64,000 nucleotides of DNA from an uncultured Halobacteriovorax sp. (GCA_913061265.1 CAJXVS010000002.1:372001-436000), one strand, 5' to 3'; shown: positions 9,187-17,409, counted from the first letter of the stretch. Notes: generated from the sequence alone by a model not told the origin. Numbers and translations are program-made.

Positions 9187-9636
9187 TTACTCGCAATCTG
9201 AGTATTTAAAACTCACAAGGTATTCACCGACATAAGCGGGAAAAGAATTATCTCCTAGAAAAGGAGCTGCTTCGTTTAGGGGAGTGAAGCGAAAGTTATC
9301 TTCATCCTCATAATCTTCAACAAAGTTCATAAGCTGCACATAGCGAGCAGCGGATGTTGAATCAACATAGGATTCAAAGACCTTTTTGAGTTCTTTTGAT
9401 TTGATTGAGACAAAACCTTCGGTGCTACGCACCCGCCACTTCTTACTTTCATGACCGCTATCCCATAGAAGAGTCGCCTTAGAGTTCTTCACTTCCATTT
9501 TAGCTGTCATAGTTCTTAGAAAGTACACGCGAGAAAGTGCCTTAAACTCTAGGCTGAGTTCAAAGCTTTCACAGCTTTTTATACTTGAATGGGCATTAGA
9601 GGCCAATATAAGCCCTAATAGGATGATAATCTTCAT
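9187..9636 (-). CDS. Small secreted protein of unknown function
   Basis: 149 residues when started at the ATG at 9636, chosen because a signal peptide (MKIIILLGLILASNAHS) begins there and AGAGAGA lies just upstream. An upstream in-frame start would put 25 charged residues in front of the signal peptide. The mature protein has a cysteine near each end (KSCESFE and the terminal DCE), probably one disulfide. The family is not recognised. It is divergent from the 9804 gene. Its upstream region contains TTTCAA, 17 bp, TAGATT, resembling the local promoter class, but without a GTCAG box at the expected distance. Confidence 0.72.
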   Translation of the reverse strand: MKIIILLGLILASNAHSSIKSCESFELSLEFKALSRVYFLRTMTAKMEVKNSKATLLWDSGHESKKWRVRSTEGFVSIKSKELKKVFESYVDSTSAARYVQLMNFVEDYEDEDNFRFTPLNEAAPFLGDNSFPAYVGEYLVSFKYSDCE

Positions 9637-9719
9637 TTTGTCTCTCTTTAGTGTCCCTAAATCTAGCAAAGAAGAGATGTTCTTGAAAGCCTTGTAAACA
9701 AAGGTGTTCACATTTACAC

Positions 9720-9771
9720 GTCAAAAAAGTCAGGACACGGCCCTTCATCTATTTCCTAGGTTTTCTATTAT
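9720..9771 (+). promoter_or_regulatory. GTCAG-box promoter for the gene at 9804
   Basis: GTCAG at 9729-9733 preceded by GTCA at 9720-9723, CTTCAT at 9743-9748, 17-bp spacer, TATTAT at 9766-9771. The distance from box to -10 is 37 bp, the same as at 8577, 14664 and 5596. Confidence 0.7.
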
Positions 9772-9803
9772 GTAGCTAGATAACAACTTAATTTGGAGGA
9801 AAT

Positions 9804-10268
9804 ATGAACAAACTATTATTAATCTTATCCCTAGCTACTACCATTTCATTTACTTTAGATGCTCATTCATCAGAGATAGATAAGCTCTCTAATATTTACT
9901 ATGGATCGAAGATTGTCTTTGTAACAGAAATGCCCCTAGTGCAAGGAGAAGAAGCCTTTAGCTTTTTAGGTAAGACGTGCACCTTGGAATTAGATAAGCC
10001 TGTTAAAGGTAAAGTGCATATTCCTAAAGGAGCTATCTTAGTGGTTGATGAAATTGAGACAGTAGAAAGTAGCACTTATAGAAACATAGGGAATTTTAGT
10101 AGCCTTAAGATCGCCTCAGCTAAAGTTATTTTAGGATTTGAAAAAACAGATTCTTATATTTCTTGTGATACAGACGATGATTTTTCAATAACCATTGATC
10201 AATTTAATCAAAATGGAGTGATGAGGATTAATTTACAAGAAGAAAGCAGACCATTTCTTTTTAATTAA
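9804..10268 (+). CDS. Small secreted protein, paralogue of the 8648 gene
   Basis: 154 residues with a signal peptide (residues 1-22, cleavage near AHS). It aligns over its full length with the 151-residue product of 8648, keeping GSKIVF, the cysteine in KTCTLEL, VHIPKGA, the IET triplet and YISC. The paralogue pair is separated by one gene and both are driven by the same promoter type, so this is a local duplication under one regulator. Function unknown. TGGAGGAAAT gives a strong ribosome site. The 3' end overlaps the converging acetyltransferase gene by 8 bp, with no separate terminator. Confidence 0.78.
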   Translation: MNKLLLILSLATTISFTLDAHSSEIDKLSNIYYGSKIVFVTEMPLVQGEEAFSFLGKTCTLELDKPVKGKVHIPKGAILVVDEIETVESSTYRNIGNFSSLKIASAKVILGFEKTDSYISCDTDDDFSITIDQFNQNGVMRINLQEESRPFLFN

Positions 10269-10794
10269 GTCTTTTTTCCATACGAATATCATCAAAACGT
10301 TGGCCGTCTTTCCAAGTAAATTTCTCAAGGCGGCCAATCTCAACAAAGCCAAGTTTTTTATAAAACTTTTGAGCCCGAGGGTTAAATTCAAAGACGCCAA
10401 GTTCAATTCTATGGGCCTTATGATGAAGGGCCCTTTTTTCAAAGAACTCCATCGCCCTCGCAGCTACTCCTGTTCCCCAATAATCACTCTCGCCAATAGT
10501 AAGACCTAACCATGCCGTGCCTTTTTCCTTCAGGAATAAGTGCCCAGGGTCCATCATAAGTGAGAAGTTTCCAACAGGAATATTGTCTGCGAAGAGAACA
10601 AAGATCTCAGAGGTATAATTTCCTGATTCTAAATGACGGGCCTTGAACTTCTCGAAGCTAACTACCTTTCCTTGATCTTCTTCTTTGAAAACAGGAGTGA
10701 TAAGAGGATGAATTTTGGGATCAGTTTCCCAGGAAAAGAGTTTTTTTAAGAGGGCTTCGTTATGGGGATCTAGGAGTTCAGTGGTAATATTCAT
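10261..10794 (-). CDS. GNAT-family N-acetyltransferase (RimJ/RimL-like)
   Basis: 177 residues, the usual length for the family. It transfers an acetyl group from acetyl-CoA to an amine of a protein or small molecule. The acetyl-CoA-binding motif A is seen as LGLTIGESDYWGTGVAARAM, followed by the typical HRIELGVFEFNPRAQKFYKKLGF motif B region. The substrate cannot be read from sequence. It starts 7 bp after the methyltransferase stop codon on the same strand, with no ribosome site of its own, so translation is probably coupled. Confidence 0.88.
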   Translation of the reverse strand: MNITTELLDPHNEALLKKLFSWETDPKIHPLITPVFKEEDQGKVVSFEKFKARHLESGNYTSEIFVLFADNIPVGNFSLMMDPGHLFLKEKGTAWLGLTIGESDYWGTGVAARAMEFFEKRALHHKAHRIELGVFEFNPRAQKFYKKLGFVEIGRLEKFTWKDGQRFDDIRMEKRLN

Positions 10795-10801
10795 GAAAAA
10801 A

Positions 10802-11431
10802 TTATCTGATAAAGTTGATGACCTGGCCTTTAAAACCTTCAGAATAAGTCACTTCATGGCTGAAGTTTAAAAGAGTCATTTCTTTTTTAAACTTTGAGAC
10901 ATTCCCTCTTCTAGGGTCGACGAGAATAACCTCGGCTTTATCTTTAGCGTGATTATGGACAAACTTAGCCAATAGGGGAGCGTGATCCGGTTGATAGAGA
11001 AGATCAGAGCCGATGATTAAATCAAACTTTCCGAGCTCCTCGTCATAGTTGGCCCAGTCAGCTACGTGAAAAGGAATATCGGAACTCTTATTAAGTTTTG
11101 TGTTTTCACCTAAAAAAGTTTCACTAAGTGGGTGCTGATCAGAGGCCGTTACGTCGGCGTCTCTACTGTTGAGAACAAGACTTGGAAGTCCTACCCCGCA
11201 GCCCATCTCTAAGATACGAAGACCTTCTATGGGTTTAGTGACCATCAATTTGGCTAGAACTTCTCCTGAGGGCCAAAGCACTCCAAAGAGCGGCCAAACA
11301 GTAGAGTTGATACCGAGCTTTTCAGCGGCATTATCCACATCTTCAAACTGCTGAGTATCTTTTAGTGTTCGAAGGTGAATATCAAGGCCATCAAACTCAT
11401 AGGTCTTATAGCGCATCTCTAGTGTGGACAT
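10802..11431 (-). CDS. Class I SAM-dependent methyltransferase (METTL21/NNMT-like)
   Basis: 209 residues. SAM-binding motif I is LEMGCGVGLPSLVL, an acidic residue ends beta-2 (TASDQHP), and post-I/motif II is DLIIGSDLLYQPDH. This last segment, SDLLY, is characteristic of the Methyltransf_16 lysine/small-molecule methyltransferases, so a protein-lysine target is possible but not shown. The start at 11431 lacks a good ribosome site; Met6 is an alternative. It lies upstream of the GNAT gene as a two-gene modification unit. Confidence 0.86.
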   Translation of the reverse strand: MSTLEMRYKTYEFDGLDIHLRTLKDTQQFEDVDNAAEKLGINSTVWPLFGVLWPSGEVLAKLMVTKPIEGLRILEMGCGVGLPSLVLNSRDADVTASDQHPLSETFLGENTKLNKSSDIPFHVADWANYDEELGKFDLIIGSDLLYQPDHAPLLAKFVHNHAKDKAEVILVDPRRGNVSKFKKEMTLLNFSHEVTYSEGFKGQVINFIR

Positions 11432-11471
11432 ACTTCAAGCTAGCACTAAAGATGAACTAATAAAGCTTTAT

Positions 11472-12329
11472 TTAGTTCAGATCCTGCTTTTCTAACCAGT
11501 TTACAAGCTTTTGCACATGTTCTTTAAGATAAGTCTTATCTCTATTCCACCACAGGCCAAATTGATAAGGGCTTTGTTTCCAATGTCCTTTTTGCGGGAT
11601 CTCGATAAGCTCCTTATTCTTGAGCTCGTTCTTAACGGTATAAGTGGGAAGGAGGGCCCAACCCATGGAGTTGAAGACGGCCTCTCTTACTAGAGCTATA
11701 TCATTTAAGCTAATGGCGATGTTCACTTGATCCTTTGTCATGGAATAGAGTTTCGCTAAGTTATTTCTTGAATAGTGGGCGTGAGGAAGATGAGTTAAAT
11801 CTTCTGAGGCCTTAACCTTATATTTATTTTTAAATTCTTTTGAGACCACTAAAGACATCTCTTCTTTAGCCGGTCTTTTAAAAGCAATCTGTGGGTCATA
11901 GGGCTTTCCACAGTCAAAGACGAAGTCAACTTGTCCGTTAAGAAGAAGCTCTTCGCTATTTCCGTCAAAGGTTATTATATGAACGTGAAACTTTTCGCTA
12001 GGGAAGATCTCTTCAATGGCACCTATTAGATAGCGCCCGGCGAACTCCCTGGTAGAGGCTATCTTGAGTTGAATTCTTTGATTGAGGATGCTTTGTTGAG
12101 AGAGGATGGCCTGGGTGGTCCAGTTGTTGAATTTAGATCCAAGTTCTGTCACCACCCATTTGCCACCTGCTTTTTCGAGGACAGGGAGTTTTTCCGCTAG
12201 GCTTTTTAAGCTGCGAGAGATCACCGAGGGATCTCTCTGAAAGACCTTTGCCACTTGAGCGATTGATTCGCTTTTTTCGTACTCGAGGAGAAGAGTTGCT
12301 TCATCAGAGTCAAGGGCAAAGATATTCAT
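11472..12329 (-). CDS. LysR-family transcriptional regulator
   Basis: 285 residues. The N-terminal winged helix-turn-helix (SIAQVAKVFQRDPSVISRSLKSL) is followed by a linker helix and a periplasmic-binding-protein-like effector domain from about residue 90. Length and layout are typical. An AAGGAAG ribosome site supports the start. It lies 9 bp downstream of the secreted HEWGT-family gene on the same strand, so the two probably share a transcript; this is unusual because LysR genes are more often divergent from their target. The effector is unknown. Confidence 0.85.
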   Translation of the reverse strand: MNIFALDSDEATLLLEYEKSESIAQVAKVFQRDPSVISRSLKSLAEKLPVLEKAGGKWVVTELGSKFNNWTTQAILSQQSILNQRIQLKIASTREFAGRYLIGAIEEIFPSEKFHVHIITFDGNSEELLLNGQVDFVFDCGKPYDPQIAFKRPAKEEMSLVVSKEFKNKYKVKASEDLTHLPHAHYSRNNLAKLYSMTKDQVNIAISLNDIALVREAVFNSMGWALLPTYTVKNELKNKELIEIPQKGHWKQSPYQFGLWWNRDKTYLKEHVQKLVNWLEKQDLN

Positions 12330-12338
12330 AAGTCTTCC

Positions 12339-13592
12339 TTAGTTTAAAAATCCTCTGTTCATAGAAGTGATCAAGTCATTGATCTTTCTTTTAAGAACAG
12401 GATCTGTTGTAAGCTCTAAAGCTCGTCTTAGTTTTGGCTCAGGAAAATGCCCAAGACCTTTTAATTCACGGCCATTAATATTAAAGATAGGCAGTGGCCT
12501 CTTAATAAATTCTTTTATTAAAGCGTCATCGCTACTTGTTAAGATCTCTACTCTTCCGACTAGAGTTCTTACTAAACTTTTAGGCGCAGGGCTTAGTTTC
12601 ATAGGAAGAATCTCTTCAGTCCATTCATTTGGAAGAACGTAGAGAAGACGTAGTCCTTCTGTCTGAAAGTATCCACCTTCCCAAGTGTTCACCATAGCAA
12701 TCGATTCATCTCTATAAAGCCCTGAAGCGATAAGGTCTTTAACGATAACTTTCTTAGCGGCTTCTTTATACTTTAAGAAACTTTCAAAGCTTTTAAGTGA
12801 ATTCAGAGAAATCCTTGTTTCTTCTCCCGCCTTAAGGCTTTTAATATGGAGAAGTTCATTCTTAGTATCTCTATGATTTAGAAGAGTGAGTCCCTTGATA
12901 TCAAGATGAGAGTTGTTTCTAAGAGTTAAGACATCTTTGTATTCAGTGATCTTAAGCGCTGTCTTAAAATCTCCAAGTCCTCTATAGAAGATAAGTTTTT
13001 CTCGTTCATTATTAACCTTAACAATATTAGAATTAACTTCTCTTGAAGGATTCCAAATACTATTTCCCGATGTTTGAGGAAGAGCAGCTGTTTTAGTTTT
13101 TAAGACCTCTATGTCCCAAACTCCATAGCCATTCTTAGCTTCTTCACTAGGGTTTATTGAACTAATATTCGGAAACCATTGAGAGATGACACCTTTTGGA
13201 AAATCAACTCTTACCTTAACGTCTATCTTTTTATCAGTGTAAAAGTAGATCACTGGTGTTTCCATCTTCTGAGTTATCTTTTCAGTAAAGGTAGGGATAG
13301 GCATAAGGTTCATTGAGGCCGGCGTAAAACCTCTCGTTCTTCCTCCGCCTCTACGTCTTGGCGTGCGAAAGATAGGTGGGTCATTAGGCGTTGTTTGTTC
13401 TACGCGCGAGAGGTCGTAGACAAAGTTAGGAAGGGCCTCTTCTTCGTGATGCAGACCTTGAATTTGTTTTCCGTCCTTATTGATCACGCTAGTAAAGGTT
13501 CCCCATTCGTGGGCAACATAATCTGCTCCCCAAGTTTGTAAACTTACGAGCATGGATAGCCCTGTAAGAGTTTTGATTATTGATCTTTTCAT
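12339..13592 (-). CDS. Secreted HEWGTFTS-family protein of unknown function
   Basis: 417 residues with a signal peptide (cleavage near TWG/A, residue 22). The mature protein opens with AHEWGTFTSV, followed by GLHHEEEALPNFVYD, a conserved block that I have seen in exported proteins of several Gram-negative phyla but for which I know no function. A later MxTPVIYFYT block is also typical of that group. His and Glu residues in HHEEE could bind metal (inference). The AGGAGA ribosome site is good. It heads a two-gene unit with the LysR regulator. A 10-bp inverted repeat lies in the divergent promoter region. Confidence 0.75.
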   Translation of the reverse strand: MKRSIIKTLTGLSMLVSLQTWGADYVAHEWGTFTSVINKDGKQIQGLHHEEEALPNFVYDLSRVEQTTPNDPPIFRTPRRRGGGRTRGFTPASMNLMPIPTFTEKITQKMETPVIYFYTDKKIDVKVRVDFPKGVISQWFPNISSINPSEEAKNGYGVWDIEVLKTKTAALPQTSGNSIWNPSREVNSNIVKVNNEREKLIFYRGLGDFKTALKITEYKDVLTLRNNSHLDIKGLTLLNHRDTKNELLHIKSLKAGEETRISLNSLKSFESFLKYKEAAKKVIVKDLIASGLYRDESIAMVNTWEGGYFQTEGLRLLYVLPNEWTEEILPMKLSPAPKSLVRTLVGRVEILTSSDDALIKEFIKRPLPIFNINGRELKGLGHFPEPKLRRALELTTDPVLKRKINDLITSMNRGFLN

Positions 13593-13661
13593 TTTCTTCT
13601 CCTAGTTGAGCTTAGTGCTCTGTTCGATAGAAGGGTTATGGCCTAAAAATGAAAATGTTAA

Positions 13662-13701
13662 TAATGCATAATTTGAATTATATCATGCTTTTTATGCATT
13701 A
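13662..13701. promoter_or_regulatory. Inverted repeat in a divergent promoter region
   Basis: TAATGCATAA at 13662-13671 and TTATGCATTA at 13692-13701 form a 10-bp inverted repeat with arms about three helical turns apart (30 bp), between the HEWGT-family gene and the UPF0489 gene. Each arm itself contains the palindrome ATGCAT. This suits a regulator bound as two dimers; which one is not known, the LysR protein at 11472 being a candidate. Confidence 0.5.
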
Positions 13702-13734
13702 TGACGAAACGCCAAATCTTGGTAGAAAAACCTC

Positions 13735-14634
13735 ATGAAAACCTTAGTCTTAATCATTATTCTAACTACTTACGCTCCTTTTGCGGAGGCTGTAAAAGTC
13801 ATCACAACAGATGCCCACCATCATAGTGTTCAGCATTGGTTTAAGTATGAACTAGAAACTAAAAGCCTTAAGGGATTACCTATCCTTCATTTTGACTCTC
13901 ATACTGATCTAGGCTTTATCCCGAGTCATTATAAGCATGAAGGTGAGTACCTTAGGGCCTCAGATCTTCTAAAGAATCTAAGCTTAAGAAGGATTGAATC
14001 TTTTCAAAACTCCTTAACAGATATAGCTCAGGTTCTTGTTCCGGCCTTTGCTACTGGGCTGACTAACGAGGCCCACCTTTGTATGCCTCCATGGTTTAAA
14101 AGAGTAGAAAAAGATGAGAAGCTCATTTCTTTTTCTATTCTAGAGTTAAACCAAGCTCAGTTTATAGGGGCAAAGGTAAACCGCCTCTATCCCGTAACAG
14201 ATATACCTAATACCTTTTTAGAGTCTCCTTTCTTTCATACGAAAAAAAAGAGTTTAAAAGAAAAAGGTATTCGTTTTTATGATTGCTTTAAGAATCCAAA
14301 GTTTAAATTCAATGGGGATTATATCCTAAGTCTAGACCTCGATATCTTAAGCACAAATGGAGTAGAGCATGATCATGCCAATCCGATATCAACTTATCGA
14401 TCAAAGGGAGGTCATATAAGCAAAAAAGAATTTAAAGTTTTTTATAAGAGGATCTCTCTCATAAAAAATATCCTCCTTGATCTAAAGGCCATGGGCTCCT
14501 ACCCGGCCATCGTAACGATTGCTAAATCTTCAGGCTTTGAAGGGGGAAGCTTTACGCCTTCGACTTTGGCCGATCTTGGAGATAAAGAGTTTAGGTCCTT
14601 CTTTTTAAAGCATTTTAAGTCAGTAAGTCATTGA
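13735..14634 (+). CDS. UPF0489-family protein with signal peptide
   Basis: 299 residues. Signal peptide at 1-19. The family pattern is clear: an early DAHHHSVQHWF, then LHFDSHTDLG (His52, Asp54, His56, Asp58), and late SLDLDILS plus the EHDHAN block. These resemble the metal ligands of the arginase/deacetylase fold, so a metal-dependent hydrolase acting on a peptide or amide is plausible, but the family has no established reaction that I can name. No ribosome site is seen before the ATG. It is a single-gene unit; the last codons overlap GTCAG-like boxes of the following promoter. Confidence 0.82.
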   Translation: MKTLVLIIILTTYAPFAEAVKVITTDAHHHSVQHWFKYELETKSLKGLPILHFDSHTDLGFIPSHYKHEGEYLRASDLLKNLSLRRIESFQNSLTDIAQVLVPAFATGLTNEAHLCMPPWFKRVEKDEKLISFSILELNQAQFIGAKVNRLYPVTDIPNTFLESPFFHTKKKSLKEKGIRFYDCFKNPKFKFNGDYILSLDLDILSTNGVEHDHANPISTYRSKGGHISKKEFKVFYKRISLIKNILLDLKAMGSYPAIVTIAKSSGFEGGSFTPSTLADLGDKEFRSFFLKHFKSVSH

Positions 14635-14655
14635 AAATACGGGCATTTCTAATAT

Positions 14656-14706
14656 GTCAGGAAGTCAGCATCTCTAGGTTCAAGAATTTTCTAGATTCTT
14701 TATATT
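14656..14706 (+). promoter_or_regulatory. GTCAG-box promoter for the gene at 14738
   Basis: GTCAG at 14656-14660 and 14664-14668 (8-bp direct repeat), GTTCAA at 14678-14683, 17-bp spacer, TATATT at 14701-14706. A further pair of half-sites, GTCAG and GTCAT at 8-bp spacing, lies upstream across the UPF0489 stop codon. Confidence 0.7.
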
Positions 14707-14737
14707 AGTCTTAAGAAACAAACCCCCAGGAGACTAT

Positions 14738-15229
14738 ATGAAAAAGTTAATCGTTTTATCACTTATCTTAATTTCTAATGCCCACGCTCTTGTTCCGAGA
14801 ACAACAGACAACTCTAATACAAACTTTCAAAAAGCAGTATCAAATGAGAAAACAATCTCAAGCTGTTCATCTGAAAGAATTGATGTGACTCGTTTGGTAA
14901 AAACAAAATTTGTCCGCTCCTCAAGAATGCGTCTCAAGACCTTCTCAATGCTTCCTACTCCTCATGGACTTTATCACGAACTTATTAAAGACCTAGATAA
15001 GAATCATCTCACTCTCGAGTCTGCTAATGCTGCCCTGAATACGGGGAAAGATTTATTAGCCGGAAATTGCGAAATCTATTTTAGAAAGATTGAAAGAAAC
15101 TATCTAGACGAATATGGAACTTCACCTAAGTATGTTGTTTATAATTCTTGTAAAGATGGAAGTAGAGAAAGTCTTCCAAAGTCGACTCAAAAGTGGTTAG
15201 AGTTTGTTGATGCTAATTGCGAAATGTAA
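14738..15229 (+). CDS. Small secreted protein of unknown function, GTCAG-regulon member
   Basis: 163 residues with a short signal peptide (cleavage near AHA, residue 17). Four cysteines in the mature part (SSCSSE, AGNCEIYF, NSCKDG and the terminal NCEM) suggest two disulfides in the periplasm or outside the cell. The sequence contains TRLVKTKFVRSSRMRLKTF, a basic stretch, and is not similar to the 8648/9804 pair. Family not recognised. CAGGAGA ribosome site. Its promoter has the shared GTCAG layout, and a long hairpin follows the stop codon. Confidence 0.76.
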   Translation: MKKLIVLSLILISNAHALVPRTTDNSNTNFQKAVSNEKTISSCSSERIDVTRLVKTKFVRSSRMRLKTFSMLPTPHGLYHELIKDLDKNHLTLESANAALNTGKDLLAGNCEIYFRKIERNYLDEYGTSPKYVVYNSCKDGSRESLPKSTQKWLEFVDANCEM

Positions 15230-15280
15230 AAAAAGTGACCAGGTACCAAGGAAGAGAGTTTTGGTACCTGGTTACTTTTT
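15230..15280. terminator. 20-bp bidirectional hairpin made from two facing GGTACC elements
   Basis: AAAAAGTGACCAGGTACCAA pairs with 15261-15280 (one G-U pair) around an 11-nt loop, A-run before and T-run after. It starts right after the 14738 stop codon and overlaps the trxA stop codon, so it can terminate both converging genes. The arms match the dispersed GGTACC element found elsewhere in the window. Confidence 0.9.
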
Positions 15281-15593
15281 ATAGTAGGTTATCTACGCGT
15301 TTTTGGAGCTCAGTTAAAGGAATATTTCCTGTTGCGCTACCTTTGACTTCTCCTTCTTTGAAGAAGAACAAAGCAGGAATCCCGCGCACTTCAAACTGCT
15401 GTGCCACTTCTGGGCTCTTATCTACGTTAACCTTTATTACCTTTATCTTGTCATCATTTTGTAAGTAGAGCTCATCGAGAGTTGGTGATAAGGCCTTGCA
15501 AGGCCCGCACCAGTCTGCATAGAAATCAACGATAGTAATTCCTTTTCCTACGTTAGAGTTAAGTTCTTCAAGGGTGTTAATGAGTGTTGCCAT
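15279..15593 (-). CDS. trxA: Thioredoxin
   Basis: 104 residues, the normal thioredoxin length, no signal peptide, so cytoplasmic. The active site is WCGPCK with Cys29 and Cys32; the cis-proline motif GIPAL and the DFYADW strand are present. It reduces protein disulfides using electrons from thioredoxin reductase. The start at 15593 has an AAGGAGAA ribosome site. Single-gene unit converging on the secreted gene at 14738. Other thioredoxin paralogues may exist in the genome, so the trxA label rests on family and length. Confidence 0.95.
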   Translation of the reverse strand: MATLINTLEELNSNVGKGITIVDFYADWCGPCKALSPTLDELYLQNDDKIKVIKVNVDKSPEVAQQFEVRGIPALFFFKEGEVKGSATGNIPLTELQKRVDNLL

Positions 15594-15747
15594 AAATTCT
15601 CCTTTATTTGGCTTGAATCCAATATGACATGGGAGAAGATTTTCTTTGTGAAGAGATTGTTAAGTTTTTGAAAATTATGGGAAATCAAAAGGGGATATTC
15701 GCAATTTGGGACAATTTGTCATAGCGAAATTATGCTAAACTAGCTAA

Positions 15748-16635
15748 ATGACGACTATAATGAATGAAAACTTTAGAAACCAGCAGATGAGCCGAGCCTT
15801 TGATTTCCTAGAAAATAACCTTTCGCAAAAACCAACTTTGTCGGAGATTGCTAAGGCCTCTGGTGCCTCCCAATTCCATTTTATTCGAATCTTTCACTCT
15901 TACACTGGGGAGACTCCTTTTTATTATTTAAGACGAGAGAGAGTGGTAAAAAGTTTACAGACTCTTAGTGAAACGGAAGATTCTATTACTGAAGTAGCTT
16001 TATCTGTAGGTTTTGAAACCTCAAGTTCTTTTAATAAGGCCTTTAAAAAAGTTACGAATATCGCCCCTTCTGAATTTCGCAATTTGGGAAAAGAACAGAG
16101 AGATAAATTGATCTATTCTTTGAGCATGACAGCGAAAACAAAGGAGATCGTTATGAATTTTACTATGAATTTAGAACCGGAAGAGATTACAAGAGAGAGC
16201 GTTACTATCTATGCTTCTCAAGCGGTTGGTGGTGAGTTTAAAGATATTGCTCATGAAGCCTGGGATAAAATTATTAAGGCAATGGATGGGATGAACGAAG
16301 ACCTCTCTCAATCAGAGTTCTTAGGAGTTGGGTCTATGGCTGCTGAAGATACGAAAAAGGTCTGTGACTATAAAGCGGCCTTTACAATCCCAACGAATAA
16401 AGATGCCGATATTAGTGGATTGCAAAAAGAAGTCTTGCCTGGACAAAAGTACATAAAGTTTCTTCTAGAAGGAAGTTATGAAAATATCTGGATTGCTTTT
16501 GATAAGGGCTTTGAAGTGGCTTTTGATAAGGGATACGAATTAGCTGAAGCACCTTGTGTGGAAGTTTACTTAAATGATCCTATGGTAACTCCTGTTGATG
16601 AATTACTAACCAATATTTTAATTCCCATTAAATAG
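15748..16635 (+). CDS. AraC-family regulator with GyrI-like effector domain
   Basis: 295 residues. N-terminal double helix-turn-helix of AraC/XylS type (SEIAKASGASQFHFIRIFHSYTGETP, then a second helix-turn-helix ending IAPSEFRN), followed from about residue 140 by a GyrI-like small-molecule-binding domain (YASQAVGGEF, LGVGSM, CVEVYLND). Members of this fusion class, such as Rob and SoxS relatives, sense hydrophobic compounds. The following MBL-fold gene starts 7 bp later and is probably the co-expressed target. No strong ribosome site was found. Confidence 0.9.
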   Translation: MTTIMNENFRNQQMSRAFDFLENNLSQKPTLSEIAKASGASQFHFIRIFHSYTGETPFYYLRRERVVKSLQTLSETEDSITEVALSVGFETSSSFNKAFKKVTNIAPSEFRNLGKEQRDKLIYSLSMTAKTKEIVMNFTMNLEPEEITRESVTIYASQAVGGEFKDIAHEAWDKIIKAMDGMNEDLSQSEFLGVGSMAAEDTKKVCDYKAAFTIPTNKDADISGLQKEVLPGQKYIKFLLEGSYENIWIAFDKGFEVAFDKGYELAEAPCVEVYLNDPMVTPVDELLTNILIPIK

Positions 16636-16642
16636 GATTCTT

Positions 16643-17404
16643 ATGACGAAGCTAAATAAAATTTTACCTCATGGTAATATAGAAAAAATCTTTGAGAATA
16701 TTTGGTATGTAAAAGGGCAAGTGAAAATGCCCATGCTTCTTCCTATGAAGATTTCAAAGACGATGACTATTATTAAGAACCCTCTTAATAATGAGTTAAC
16801 CTTGTTGAATGCAATGCCCTTAAATCTAGAAGGTCTAAAGCAACTTGAATCCATCGGGAAAATTACTAATACGCTAAGAATTGGTGGTTATCATGGGCGA
16901 GATGATAATTTTTATAAAGAAAAATTTAACACCAAAGCATATGCTCTTAAAGGTCAGGTCTACGCAAAAAAGTTTGAAAAAGCTGTTGAGCACCCTGACA
17001 ATGGATATTTTAAAGCAGATGTTATTATTGAAAATGAGTCAGACCTACCTTTTGATAATGCGAGTCTTAAATTCTTTGAAACAAGCCATCCTCCTGAAGC
17101 TATCTTAAAGCTAAATCAAGATGGAGGTATTCTTTTTACTGCGGACTCTCTTCAAAATACGGCAAAGCCTGATGAGTTTTGTAATTTCTTTGCGAGGAAA
17201 ATGATGGGCAAAATGGGTTTTTTTAAGGCCTACAATGTCGGTCCAGGTTGGGTTCAGTTTGCTAAACCAAGCCTTGAAGAAATTAGATCAATCTTAGACC
17301 TAGAATTTGAAAGCTTAGTGCCCGGGCATGGTGATGCGGTTATTGGTAATGCTAAAGAAAAGTATAGACCAACTTTAGAAGGTGAGATTAAGGGCTGTCA
17401 TTAA
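16643..17404 (+). CDS. Metallo-beta-lactamase-fold protein (DUF4336-like)
   Basis: 253 residues without a signal peptide. The MBL fold is indicated by GGYHGRDD near residues 81-88 (a variant of the HxHxDH metal motif), ETSHPPE, the GGILFTADSL strand containing the bridging Asp, and a closing LVPGHGD. The metal motif is not canonical, so metal content and reaction are uncertain; hydrolase or redox function are both possible for this fold. It is 7 bp downstream of the AraC/GyrI regulator with an AGGA ribosome site, and stops 5 bp from the converging gene. Confidence 0.78.
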   Translation: MTKLNKILPHGNIEKIFENIWYVKGQVKMPMLLPMKISKTMTIIKNPLNNELTLLNAMPLNLEGLKQLESIGKITNTLRIGGYHGRDDNFYKEKFNTKAYALKGQVYAKKFEKAVEHPDNGYFKADVIIENESDLPFDNASLKFFETSHPPEAILKLNQDGGILFTADSLQNTAKPDEFCNFFARKMMGKMGFFKAYNVGPGWVQFAKPSLEEIRSILDLEFESLVPGHGDAVIGNAKEKYRPTLEGEIKGCH

Positions 17405-17409
17405 GGCCC

